A stretch of DNA of 64,000 bases, from contig JAMLHC010000004.1 in assembly GCA_023957335.1 (NCBI GenBank), positions 62,001-126,000 on the forward strand, given 5' to 3'. Both the position numbers and the translations under genes were made by a program. Below, piece by piece: positions 45,797 through 54,442 of the stretch. Origin of the DNA: Bacteroidota bacterium. Lineage in GTDB: Bacteria > Bacteroidota > Bacteroidia > NS11-12g > UBA955. A model generated the notes under the pieces. That model made no database searches. It worked only from the letters and a program-made list of their open reading frames with translations, and was not told the origin of the DNA. Numbering within the stretch: position 1 is the stretch's first letter; every line of letters starts with the position of its first letter.

Positions 45797-47821
45797 CTAC
45801 CTAATTAATTGCAAGGTAGTTTTGTATTGGAAGGATTTACCGGGTTCGGCTTTAGTTCCGTAATTTATAATTACCATATAAACTCCGGTCTTGCACTTGC
45901 GATTTTCATACGTGCCATCCCATTGTGTATTGGGCTTGTCGGTTCGGAATACTAATTCCCCCCATTGATTAAAGATTTGCAAATCGAAAGGTTCCAAATA
46001 AAATGCACTGACTTTATAGGTATCATTCAGCCCGTCATCGTTGGGCGAAAATGCGTCCGGCACGTATAGATAAAAACTACATTGATCGCGCAAATCTTGT
46101 ATGGTTGCTGTGTTATCACTCTCGCAACCGTGACTGTCGCTAACCTTAATATTGTATTGACCATTTTGGAGTCCGGTTATCATAGAATCCGTTGAACCGT
46201 TACTCCATTGGTATGTAAAAGGAAAGCTTCCAACTGTATTTATGACGGAGGCAATACCTGTATTTTTTCCGCAACTGTCATGAACCAAGGAAAATGAGAA
46301 TTGTGGTTTGGGATAAATAGTCAAAATGCTTATGATGGTATCACATTCACTGAGCAAATCCTTGTAAACACCGGTTTTGTCATAGGTGTTGGAACCAACT
46401 TGCACGCTATATCCTTCACATCCCGAATATACATTCGTAGTTACATTCGCTTTATTTAACACCACAGATTGTTTTGCAGCATATCGTTTTCCGCCCGACC
46501 ACCGTGCAATGGTAATTTCATAAGTTCCTTCCGTTTCAAAATGATGTTTAATTTCATTTGTGTATATGCACTGAGAGCTTGTGCCATCGCCAAAATCCCA
46601 AACAAGACTGTCATAGTTGGCAGTGCCGGTAAACTCAAAGAGATTACTGTCGGCAAGACAATTATTTTTTTGTTCAAAAGTAACTTCATACAAGGTTCTG
46701 AAAAATCCTGTAACAAAGTTTGGTAGTCCGTACCAGCTTACATTACTCATCAGGTTCATACCAAATGCATCATAATTTGCAAGTGCTCCCGGCTGATTGG
46801 GTGATTGAATAACTCCCAAATACAAGCTATTATGTCTTGCCACATAGATTTTTTTGTCCGCACCTAATTGAAGCGAGCCGAATCCACGCGGTGATTGTAA
46901 GTCTATTTGCATTTTGCTATTTGCGATGCTTGAGCTGTCAGTAGCGGTGATATCAAACTGCAAGAGTTCATAACTGCTGATGTTAAAAGTATTGAATTGG
47001 GAAATATATAGTTTGGTTTCGTCAGGTGAGAACTCACAACCAAAGGCTATAGAGACAGGAACCCTAATTAAATTAGAAACCTTGCCGCTTTGATTGTCAA
47101 AGTCAAAAAGTTCTGAAAAGTTAGACAAAGAATTGCAGCAAACGAGCTTTTTGCCTTCGGGCGACACCTTCAACTGCCCTTTAAATCTATCATATCGGTT
47201 GTATTTTGTCCCGATGTTTGAAACAACCGGAGTTGGGTCAATCCCTGCCGGAGTAATCAAATATGCATAGAAAGACGCATCCTCTTGACCATGAACAATT
47301 ACCCAAATATCTCTGCCATTGGCATGGTGAGTAGCGGTTATTTTTTCGCTCACAGGAGTTTGCACCAATACATTTTTGTTATCCGTTTCAATATCACCAA
47401 GACCACCATTCAAATCCATATTTACCACAGAGTATCTAAAACCTTTGGAGTACTCACTTCCTTCTACTGTAAACAAAAAATACTTTCGGGGATTCTTAGG
47501 CATGGGGACTATAAGCGCAGACTGAGTAACATCATAGCCTCCCATTAATCCGAGGCTGTTGTTCATCACCTTGTGGTTTTTATTCCAAGCTTTGATGCCG
47601 TCAGTATAGAATACAAGATTGCCGTTAGAATCTGCAATACTTGAACAACCCTCCAAAGTAAACATTGCACCGTTGGTAAGTGTAGTGGGGGGGGCAGTAT
47701 TGAAATCTATCCCCGCACCATTTCCAAAATACCAAATATGGGTTTGTTTTTGACCTAATGCCACACAACTCATGAGAAAGAGAATCTGAAAAATCAGGAT
47801 GTGTCGCAAGGTGAAGTTCAT
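45797..47821 (-). CDS. Large secreted protein with PKD domain and gliding-motility-type C-terminus
   Basis: From the ATG at 47821 the protein has about 674 residues: a signal peptide (MNFTLRHILIFQILFLMSC), a beta-propeller-like N-terminal half (SSIADSNGNLVFYTDG), a PKD domain near 430-490 (YDSLVWDFGDGTSS), and a C-terminal type B CTD starting YVPDAFSPNDDGLNDTYKV and ending KSFQYKTTLQLIR. The last part is the gliding-motility-associated C-terminal domain, exported by the type IX system. It is probably an adhesin or surface protein. A start at 47848 would add nine residues before the signal peptide. Confidence 0.88.
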   Translation of the reverse strand: MNFTLRHILIFQILFLMSCVALGQKQTHIWYFGNGAGIDFNTAPPTTLTNGAMFTLEGCSSIADSNGNLVFYTDGIKAWNKNHKVMNNSLGLMGGYDVTQSALIVPMPKNPRKYFLFTVEGSEYSKGFRYSVVNMDLNGGLGDIETDNKNVLVQTPVSEKITATHHANGRDIWVIVHGQEDASFYAYLITPAGIDPTPVVSNIGTKYNRYDRFKGQLKVSPEGKKLVCCNSLSNFSELFDFDNQSGKVSNLIRVPVSIAFGCEFSPDETKLYISQFNTFNISSYELLQFDITATDSSSIANSKMQIDLQSPRGFGSLQLGADKKIYVARHNSLYLGVIQSPNQPGALANYDAFGMNLMSNVSWYGLPNFVTGFFRTLYEVTFEQKNNCLADSNLFEFTGTANYDSLVWDFGDGTSSQCIYTNEIKHHFETEGTYEITIARWSGGKRYAAKQSVVLNKANVTTNVYSGCEGYSVQVGSNTYDKTGVYKDLLSECDTIISILTIYPKPQFSFSLVHDSCGKNTGIASVINTVGSFPFTYQWSNGSTDSMITGLQNGQYNIKVSDSHGCESDNTATIQDLRDQCSFYLYVPDAFSPNDDGLNDTYKVSAFYLEPFDLQIFNQWGELVFRTDKPNTQWDGTYENRKCKTGVYMVIINYGTKAEPGKSFQYKTTLQLIR

Positions 47822-47877
47822 ATAGACAAAAAAGTCGATGCATCTCATACATCGACTTATGTATGTAATTATTAATT

Positions 47878-48507
47878 TTAATTGTTTGAAAGGTAGTCAG
47901 CCACTCCGTCAAAAGAAGCTTTCATGGCGCTTTTACCTTCTGACCAGTTGGCGGGACAAACTTCTCCGTATTGCTCAAAGTGAATCAAAGAATCCAACAT
48001 TCTCAATGTTTCATCTACGTTTCTTCCCAAAGGCATATTGTTCACGGTTTCGTGGTGAATCATTCCTTTTTTATCAATCAAAAATAGACCTCTATATGCA
48101 ACCATTGGACCTTTGGCAACTAAGTTACCGTTGTCGTCATATTCATAATCTCCTGCAAGAACTCCGTAGTTTGTAGAGATTGTTTTGGCAGTGTCTGCCA
48201 CAACCGGATATTTAACTCCTTCTATTCCGCCTTTATTTTTGGGCATTTGCAACCAGCTCCAATGGCTTTCTTCGGTGTCTGTGCTGCATGCAACAACTTC
48301 GCATCCACGTTTTTTGAACTCATCTAATTTTGCTTGGAAAGCATGGAGCTCGGTAGGACAAACAAAGGTGAAATCTTTGGGATAGAAGAAAAAGACAACA
48401 TAGTTCTTTCCTTCGTATTGACTTAGTGAAAATTCTTTTACAATTTCGTTTCCGTTAAGTACTGCCGGTGCTTTGAAAACCGGTGCTTTTTTTCCTACTA
48501 ATGACAT
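47878..48507 (-). CDS. Typical 2-Cys peroxiredoxin (AhpC-type)
   Basis: This enzyme reduces hydrogen peroxide and organic peroxides using a thiol reductant. The 209-aa protein has peroxidatic Cys50 in FTFVCPTELHAF and resolving Cys184 in GEVCPANWSEG. It is of the AhpC/Prx1 kind, and GGIEG (93-97) stands near the structural GGLG position. The length is normal. Its promoter lies about 30 nt upstream. No ahpF is adjacent, so thioredoxin is a likely donor. Confidence 0.94.
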   Translation of the reverse strand: MSLVGKKAPVFKAPAVLNGNEIVKEFSLSQYEGKNYVVFFFYPKDFTFVCPTELHAFQAKLDEFKKRGCEVVACSTDTEESHWSWLQMPKNKGGIEGVKYPVVADTAKTISTNYGVLAGDYEYDDNGNLVAKGPMVAYRGLFLIDKKGMIHHETVNNMPLGRNVDETLRMLDSLIHFEQYGEVCPANWSEGKSAMKASFDGVADYLSNN

Positions 48508-48534
48508 AATATTTTCTTTTTAATTTTGAGACTG

Positions 48535-48566
48535 CAAAGATACGTTGTTAAGGTCTTTTTGACAAC
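48535..48566 (-). promoter_or_regulatory. Promoter for the peroxiredoxin gene
   Basis: On the minus strand, GTTGTC (48561-48566) and TATCTTTG (48535-48542) are separated by about 18-19 nt, matching the Bacteroidota -33/-7 pattern. The ATG at 48507 is 27 nt downstream of the -7 box. Confidence 0.65.
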
Positions 48567-48662
48567 AGTGTCTGTCAGCAAGTCTATTGGGTTTACAGAA
48601 TAAAAAAGAATAGGCTTAATAGTTTAGTCTAAGATTTTAAAAGTGTGGTTCGATTGCACCCC

Positions 48663-48741
48663 TATATTTGACATAGCTATTTAGGTAATTTAAAATGTAT
48701 TTTTATAGTATTGTTTAAAATACATGCTTAGGTTTGCCTGA
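48663..48741 (+). promoter_or_regulatory. -7 box and DtxR/MntR-like operator before the NRAMP gene
   Basis: TATATTTG at 48663-48670 is a -7 box. Around the expected transcript start lies TTTAGGTAATTTAAA (48680-48694), one good half-site plus a poor second half. Just before the ATG is TTAGGTTTGCCTGA (48728-48741), a near-perfect dyad (TTAGG-4-CCTgA) of the DtxR/IdeR/MntR type. This fits repression of a metal importer when Mn2+ or Fe2+ is sufficient. The regulator is not in the window. Confidence 0.55.
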
Positions 48742-48744
48742 TTT

Positions 48745-50604
48745 ATGGATAAAGAGTCCTTAGAAGAGGTACACGGCAGCATAGACACCACACAGGCAAA
48801 GACATGGAGACGCAGACTCTTCTTATTTATTGGTCCTGCATTTATGGTCGCAGTGGGTTATATGGACCCGGGTAATTGGGCAACTGATATTGCGGGTGGG
48901 AGCAAATACGGCTATTCACTTTTATGGGTGCTTTTGCTCAGTAATTTGATTGCGCTTTTATTACAAAGTTTTGCTGCACGACTGGGTGTTGTGCGGGGCA
49001 AAGATTTAGCACAAGTAAGCAGAGAAACCTACCCTCACAATGTTAATATTGCCCTATTCGGATTGGCAGAAATTGCCATTGTGGCTTGTGACTTAGCAGA
49101 AGTGTTAGGAATGGCAATAGGTTTAAACTTGTTGTTTGGCATACCCATGATTTGGGGTGTTTGCCTGGCGGTATTGGATACTGTGATTATTTTATTCTTA
49201 CAAAGTAAAGGTATGCGCTATTTGGAAGCTTTTATTTTCGCGCTGGTTGCCATCATCGGTATTTCATTTTTTATTGAAATTTGGTTTGCTCAACCGGCTT
49301 GGCACGAAGTGGCTACCGGCTTTATCCCTCAACTGAAAGATACCGGTGCGTTGTATATTGCCATTGGAATCATAGGCGCAACAGTGATGCCACACAACCT
49401 TTATCTCCACTCTGCGCTGGTACAAACGCGCAAGAACAGAAAGGACGAAAGTGGCATACGCCAAGCCTTGCGTTTTAACTTTATTGACTCTTCTATTGCA
49501 CTCAATGCAGCATTTTTCGTGAATGCAGGTATATTGATTTTGGCAGCCTCGGTATTTCACAAGAACGGTTATCGTGAAATTGTTGAAATTCAAGATGCAT
49601 TTTACATGCTCGAACCAGTTTTGGGCGAAAAATTGGCTCCTATTCTTTTTGCTGTGGCGCTAATTGCCGCAGGTCAGAGTTCAACCGTAACAGGAACTTT
49701 GGCGGGGCAAATTGTTATGGAGGGATACCTCAACTTGCGTATGTCAGCATGGGCACGCAGATTAATAACCCGATTGCTCGCAGTAGTTCCGGCAATGATT
49801 GTAATCTATATTTGGGGGGATGGTGAAGTTGGCGATATGCTTGTCTTTTCTCAAGTGGTGCTGAGTTTGCAATTAGGGTTTGCTGTTATTCCATTGATAC
49901 ATTTTGTAAGCAAAAGAAAACAGATGGGACTATTTGCTATACCCACATGGCAAAAGTTTGCCGGTTGGTTAAGTGCCCTTTTTATAGTACTCCTTAACTT
50001 GAAATTAGTCATTGACTTTTTAATTGAATGGAAAACACAATCAAACAATATTGCATTCGCAACAGTAGGTTTGCTCTTAATTGCAGCATTGGCATTGTTA
50101 CTACAGATTTCGATTTACCCTCTTTTAAAAACAAAAGAAAAAACGCCCAAACTTATTCCACACGGTGCTGCTATTACCTTGCCCGAGCTGAATCACAAAA
50201 TGTATCAGAAAATTGGCATCTGCGTTGATTTCAGCACTTCGGATCTTAAGGCAATAGAACATGGTATTACACATGGTTCAGCAAATACGGTGTTTTATTT
50301 ACTGCATATTACTGAAAGTACAGGAGCAAAAATTTCGGGAAAAGCAAGCAGTGATATAGAGGTACAACACGATGAAACTCAATTAACCGAATACACTAAT
50401 CAACTGCTAAAACAAAACATAAAAGCTGAATGGAAAATTGGCTTTGGTTCTCCCAAAAAAGCTGTTCCTGAATTAGTAAAAGAGTTAGAGTTAGATCTTT
50501 TGATAATGGGAAGCCACGGTCATAATACATTCTTTGATTTCATTTATGGTGAAACTATTAGCACTGTCAGGCATCGTGTCAAATGTCCGGTTTTGGTAGT
50601 TTAA
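48745..50604 (+). CDS. NRAMP divalent-metal transporter fused to a USP domain
   Basis: Residues 1-450 are an NRAMP (MntH-like) Mn2+/Fe2+:H+ symporter with DPGNW (41-45) in helix 1 and MPHNLYLH (about 215) in helix 6, both metal-site motifs. From about 485 a universal stress protein domain follows (KIGICVDFSTSDLKAIEHG). Its ATP-loop MGSHGHNTFFDFIYGET fits G-x2-G-x9-G-S/T, so it should bind ATP. The USP part probably senses energy or nucleotide state. A DtxR-like site precedes the gene. Confidence 0.92.
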   Translation: MDKESLEEVHGSIDTTQAKTWRRRLFLFIGPAFMVAVGYMDPGNWATDIAGGSKYGYSLLWVLLLSNLIALLLQSFAARLGVVRGKDLAQVSRETYPHNVNIALFGLAEIAIVACDLAEVLGMAIGLNLLFGIPMIWGVCLAVLDTVIILFLQSKGMRYLEAFIFALVAIIGISFFIEIWFAQPAWHEVATGFIPQLKDTGALYIAIGIIGATVMPHNLYLHSALVQTRKNRKDESGIRQALRFNFIDSSIALNAAFFVNAGILILAASVFHKNGYREIVEIQDAFYMLEPVLGEKLAPILFAVALIAAGQSSTVTGTLAGQIVMEGYLNLRMSAWARRLITRLLAVVPAMIVIYIWGDGEVGDMLVFSQVVLSLQLGFAVIPLIHFVSKRKQMGLFAIPTWQKFAGWLSALFIVLLNLKLVIDFLIEWKTQSNNIAFATVGLLLIAALALLLQISIYPLLKTKEKTPKLIPHGAAITLPELNHKMYQKIGICVDFSTSDLKAIEHGITHGSANTVFYLLHITESTGAKISGKASSDIEVQHDETQLTEYTNQLLKQNIKAEWKIGFGSPKKAVPELVKELELDLLIMGSHGHNTFFDFIYGETISTVRHRVKCPVLVV

Positions 50605-50645
50605 AAAAACGGGAAAGTTTTTTACAATCGAGGACGGTGTAGCAT

Positions 50646-52559
50646 CTATAACACCGCAATTTTCAAGATACTGCCAAAGGTATCTCTGAGCCTGTTGAGT
50701 TCAATGATTTGTTGCACAATCAGCCGTTTGTCGTCTGCATCATCAGTTTCCTTCATACTTTCCAGACATTGTTGTGAGAGAATTTTGAGTCGCATGATTT
50801 TTAGGTGCATCGCAGATTCAAAAGCTGCCAGCTTATACTTTTCATCTTCTTTCGGCACATATATTTCCTCTTCTGCCCATTTTACACTCAGCGTATATCG
50901 GTCTTGCATACTGTCCGCAATAAAGCCGGACAAATCCGGAGTTGATTTGTGCATGAGTTCGCCAAAATTAAATGCTTCTCCTGTTTCGATACAATCTAAC
51001 ACATAGTCATAGATGGATTTGTACTTGGGAATCTGAAAGGGAAATTCGTCTTTTTCTAATTGTTCAATGATAAATTCTGCAACCGTTTTTGTGTCTTTGT
51101 ATGGCAAAGCACCATATTTTATCAGCATTTGGGCAACACCCTCTTCTTTGAACTCAGTACTTAATTGGATTTTGCCTTGCTGAATATGAGGCACCTGCTT
51201 TTGCAACATCGCTAGTTCCTCACTGATGTCTTTGAGTTCTTTGCCTACTTCCTGATTGCGGGCTTTGATTACCTCAGCTTGAATAATGTCATCGTGCAAG
51301 CCGGAAATTTTGGCAAACTCTTGTACAAATTGTGCACGTTTGAGTGGGTCGGGCACTATGGCTATAGACCTGATAATCTCAGCATTTGCTTCAGCTTTGC
51401 GAATGGGGTCTTCTCCGGCATCCTGATAAAGCAGTTGTGCTTTGAACTTGATAAAGTCCTTGGTGTTGTCTTTTAAATACGCATTGATGGTGTCAAAATC
51501 ATGTTTGCGTGCAAATGAATCCGGGTCTTCTCCCTCGTCCAGTGTTACTACTCGTACATTTAACCCTTGTTCAAGCAGAATATTGATTCCACGCAATGAA
51601 GCCTTAATGCCGGCTGAATCACCGTCATACAGTATAATCACATTTTGCGTAAATCTTGCAATTAACCTTGCTTGCTCGAGAGTAAGTGAAGTTCCGGATG
51701 ATGCAACTACGTTTTCTATTCCGGCTTGACTCATGGAAATCACATCTGCATATCCTTCCACCAATATGCAAGAATCTGTTCGTTTGATAGCATTTTTTGC
51801 CTGAAATATCCCATAGAGAATATTGGATTTGATGTAAACCAAAGATTCGGGACTGTTCAGGTATTTGGGTTTTTGTTCACTTGACAGCACCCTGCCACCA
51901 AATGCAATGGTTTTGCCCGCCACATTATGAAAAGGAAACATGACACGTTCTCTGAAAAAGTCATAATGACCGCCTTTGTCGGAGGTTTTTAGCAAACCCA
52001 CATCCTTTAACACATCTTCTTTGAAGCCCATTTTAAGTGCCAAGTTACAAAAGGTATTAAATCCTTTGGGTGCATATCCAAGTCCAAATTTTTCAATGGT
52101 TTCAGTGGTAAAACCTCTTTCTTTAAGGTAGCTTAATCCTATAATTTTACCTTCTTCTGTTTGCAGGTTGTCTTTGAAAAACTGTTGCGCAAATTCAATG
52201 GCAGCATACAAAGATTCTTTTCTTCGGCTGATTTCATCATACTCTTCACTCTTTTGTGATTTGTCTTCTATGACAGGAATACCGTATTTCTTGGCTAAAT
52301 AACTAATAGCATCGGGGTAAGTCATCCCTTCATGTTCCATCACAAACTGAATTGCACCGCCAGCCTTCCCACATCCGAAACATTTGTAGAGTCCTTTGAC
52401 CGGATTGACTTTAAACGAAGGTGTTTTTTCGTTGTGAAAAGGACATAAACCTTCATAGTTAGCTCCCTTCTTTTTTAAGGTCATAAAATCCGAAATCACT
52501 TCGTCAACCTGAGCGGTTGCAAACACTTCATCAATCGTTTTTCTGGAAATAATTGCCAT
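50646..52559 (-). CDS. dnaG: DNA primase
   Basis: DnaG makes RNA primers for replication. The 637-aa protein has the CHC2 zinc finger (C39, H42, C60, C63), the TOPRIM core with CILVEGYADVISM and LYDGDSAGIKA, and a C-terminal helicase-interaction domain. The zinc-finger spacing is normal. It converges with the NRAMP gene. The -7 box TATATTTG at 52591-52598 lies 31 nt upstream of the ATG on the minus strand. Confidence 0.96.
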   Translation of the reverse strand: MAIISRKTIDEVFATAQVDEVISDFMTLKKKGANYEGLCPFHNEKTPSFKVNPVKGLYKCFGCGKAGGAIQFVMEHEGMTYPDAISYLAKKYGIPVIEDKSQKSEEYDEISRRKESLYAAIEFAQQFFKDNLQTEEGKIIGLSYLKERGFTTETIEKFGLGYAPKGFNTFCNLALKMGFKEDVLKDVGLLKTSDKGGHYDFFRERVMFPFHNVAGKTIAFGGRVLSSEQKPKYLNSPESLVYIKSNILYGIFQAKNAIKRTDSCILVEGYADVISMSQAGIENVVASSGTSLTLEQARLIARFTQNVIILYDGDSAGIKASLRGINILLEQGLNVRVVTLDEGEDPDSFARKHDFDTINAYLKDNTKDFIKFKAQLLYQDAGEDPIRKAEANAEIIRSIAIVPDPLKRAQFVQEFAKISGLHDDIIQAEVIKARNQEVGKELKDISEELAMLQKQVPHIQQGKIQLSTEFKEEGVAQMLIKYGALPYKDTKTVAEFIIEQLEKDEFPFQIPKYKSIYDYVLDCIETGEAFNFGELMHKSTPDLSGFIADSMQDRYTLSVKWAEEEIYVPKEDEKYKLAAFESAMHLKIMRLKILSQQCLESMKETDDADDKRLIVQQIIELNRLRDTFGSILKIAVL

Positions 52560-52590
52560 TTATGCAACTTGCTTGTCTTGGAAAGAGGTG

Positions 52591-52598
52591 CAAATATA
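52591..52598 (-). promoter_or_regulatory. -7 promoter box for dnaG
   Basis: CAAATATA on the plus strand reads TATATTTG on the minus strand, a match to TAnnTTTG placed 31 nt before the dnaG ATG. No convincing -33 element was found at 19-21 nt. Confidence 0.5.
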
Positions 52599-52755
52599 GG
52601 CGTTATGAGTGACGAATGGAGGGTGTCTTAATGTACTGTCATTCAGCGATGTTTATCATTCAATAAGAATCAAGATGCAAGAATGGCGAACTCAATACTC
52701 TATCAAACCTTTGGATATTCTTACCTTTATTCTCGCCATACAAACATCCGATTGG

Positions 52756-52786
52756 TTCGGAATTAACAAAACCAAATGTAGTTTTG
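52756..52786 (+). promoter_or_regulatory. Promoter for the RND efflux operon
   Basis: TTCG (52756-52759) and TAGTTTTG (52779-52786) are separated by 19 nt, fitting the Bacteroidota -33/-7 arrangement with one mismatch in the -33 element. The regulator gene starts at TTG 52811. Confidence 0.55.
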
Positions 52787-52810
52787 CAGCAGTTTTAACC
52801 CTATATTAAA

Positions 52811-53293
52811 TTGGACAACAAAAAATTGCAAGAAGAGAAGAAAAGACTTGTCGAGTTGTTGGGTGTTTATTTTGAACATGACAGACAAACACCACCTCTG
52901 GCAGGGCGAATCAAATCTATCTTAATTATTAATGGAGAACAGGGTACCACTTTTGATGAGATTATGAGTGATTTGGGTGCAAGCAAAAGCACTGTTTCAA
53001 CCCACTTGCAAAGTTTGATTGCACAAGGAGATGTGTCCTATTTTACGAAAAGCGGTGATCGCAAACGCTATTTTACTATGTCTCCGGGTTATATTTCACG
53101 CAAAATACATTCTTTCATCAGCTTATGGAAGAATGAAATTGAGATTCACAAGCAAATTTTGGACTACAAGACACAATTTAACAAAGCCAATCCTAAGCAA
53201 TTTATCAGCCTTGCAAAACATGAGCAATCAGTAATATTTCTGAGCAAATCCATTGCCTTTTTTGAACAAGAAAACAATAAATACACAGAATAG
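52811..53293 (+). CDS. GbsR/MarR-family transcriptional regulator
   Basis: The 160-aa protein has a winged-helix domain, with GRIKSILIINGEQGTTFDEI, then SDLGASKSTVSTHLQSLIAQ as the recognition helix and RKRYFTMSPGYI as the wing, plus a C-terminal dimerisation helix region. It belongs to the GbsR-like branch of MarR-type regulators. The start is TTG at 52811. It leads the RND operon, with the adaptor gene 12 bp later, so it is probably its local repressor. Confidence 0.85.
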   Translation: MDNKKLQEEKKRLVELLGVYFEHDRQTPPLAGRIKSILIINGEQGTTFDEIMSDLGASKSTVSTHLQSLIAQGDVSYFTKSGDRKRYFTMSPGYISRKIHSFISLWKNEIEIHKQILDYKTQFNKANPKQFISLAKHEQSVIFLSKSIAFFEQENNKYTE

Positions 53294-53305
53294 AAAAATA
53301 TAGAA

Positions 53306-54424
53306 ATGAGAATAATATATATAGCAGCCATATCCACAGGGATACTATTTGCATCCTGCTCCAACAAAAATAACAATCAACAAACCAAAGGAGCGCAAAC
53401 TCCTACCTTGCCGGTCATTCAAATTCCGAGCAAATCAATAACCGGGCTTAGTTCATACCCGGTGAGTTTGGAAGGCATTGTCAATGCAGAAGTCAGAGCC
53501 AAAATTGCCGGATATGTTACTGCTGTCTTAGTGGACGAAGGGCAGTATGTTAGTCAAGGACAGCCTTTATTCCGTTTGGAGACAGACGCTTTGACCGAAG
53601 ATGCAGAGGCAGCCAAAGCCAATGTAGAAGCTGCCCAAGTGGGTGTTGACCAACTCAGACCACTTGTAGAACAAAAGATTGTAAGCCCCATTCAGCTTCA
53701 GACTGCCGAGGCAAAACTTGCCCAAGCAAAAGCGGCTTACAAAAGTATCACTGCAAATATTGGCTATGCTAATATAAGCAGTCCGGTTGCAGGTTATGTA
53801 GGCAGGATTACTTATCGTCAAGGCTCTCTTGTCAACCCTTCTAACCCTTTACCACTTACAATTGTTTCCAATACCAATGAGATATTTGCCTATTTTGCTA
53901 TGAACGAAGCCAATTATCTTGACTTTCTACAAAAATCTGAAGGTGCCACCTTGCAGGAAAAAATCAAACATTTTCCCAAAGTGCAACTAAAAATGGCAAA
54001 TGGAGAAATATATGAACACGAAGGAACAATTCAAACCGTTACAGCACAAGTTGACCCGGGGACGGGTTCGGTAAATTTCAGGGCAGTTTTTCCAAATCCA
54101 GCACATCTTTTGGCAAACGGAAGCAGCGGAACGATACTGATTCCTAAAACCTATACGAATGCTGTTTTGGTACCGGAGGAAGCAACTTTTGAGATGCAGG
54201 GCAAAGTGTATATTTTCATAGTAAAAGATGACAACAAAGTTGAACAACACGTGATAGAAGTACAAGAGCGGATTGGCAATATTTTGGTGGTCAAATCGGG
54301 TGTGAAAGCCGGGGATAAGATTGTGGGTCAAGGTGCTTCTAAGTTGCAGAATGGCACACTCATCAACCCCGTTGCCAAATCTTTTGAAGCACTGATTGAG
54401 GAACTTAAACCTGCTTTTAAATAG
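53306..54424 (+). CDS. RND efflux periplasmic adaptor (membrane fusion protein)
   Basis: The 372-aa lipoprotein (lipobox FASC, Cys18) has the adaptor layout: a lipoyl-like half-motif VRAKIAGYVTAVLVDEGQYV, an alpha-helical hairpin (about 95-150), the second lipoyl half SSPVAGYVGRITYRQGSLV, and a beta-barrel plus membrane-proximal domain. It links the inner-membrane pump to the outer-membrane channel. The pump gene follows by 18 bp. Confidence 0.93.
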   Translation: MRIIYIAAISTGILFASCSNKNNNQQTKGAQTPTLPVIQIPSKSITGLSSYPVSLEGIVNAEVRAKIAGYVTAVLVDEGQYVSQGQPLFRLETDALTEDAEAAKANVEAAQVGVDQLRPLVEQKIVSPIQLQTAEAKLAQAKAAYKSITANIGYANISSPVAGYVGRITYRQGSLVNPSNPLPLTIVSNTNEIFAYFAMNEANYLDFLQKSEGATLQEKIKHFPKVQLKMANGEIYEHEGTIQTVTAQVDPGTGSVNFRAVFPNPAHLLANGSSGTILIPKTYTNAVLVPEEATFEMQGKVYIFIVKDDNKVEQHVIEVQERIGNILVVKSGVKAGDKIVGQGASKLQNGTLINPVAKSFEALIEELKPAFK

Positions 54425-54442
54425 TCATTTAACAGAAAAGAG

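Noticed and set aside
50635-50656. Hairpin CGGTGT / ACACCG between the NRAMP and dnaG genes as a terminator
   Set aside because: The stem is only six pairs, the loop is ten nt, and no T-run follows on either strand. It also overlaps the dnaG stop.
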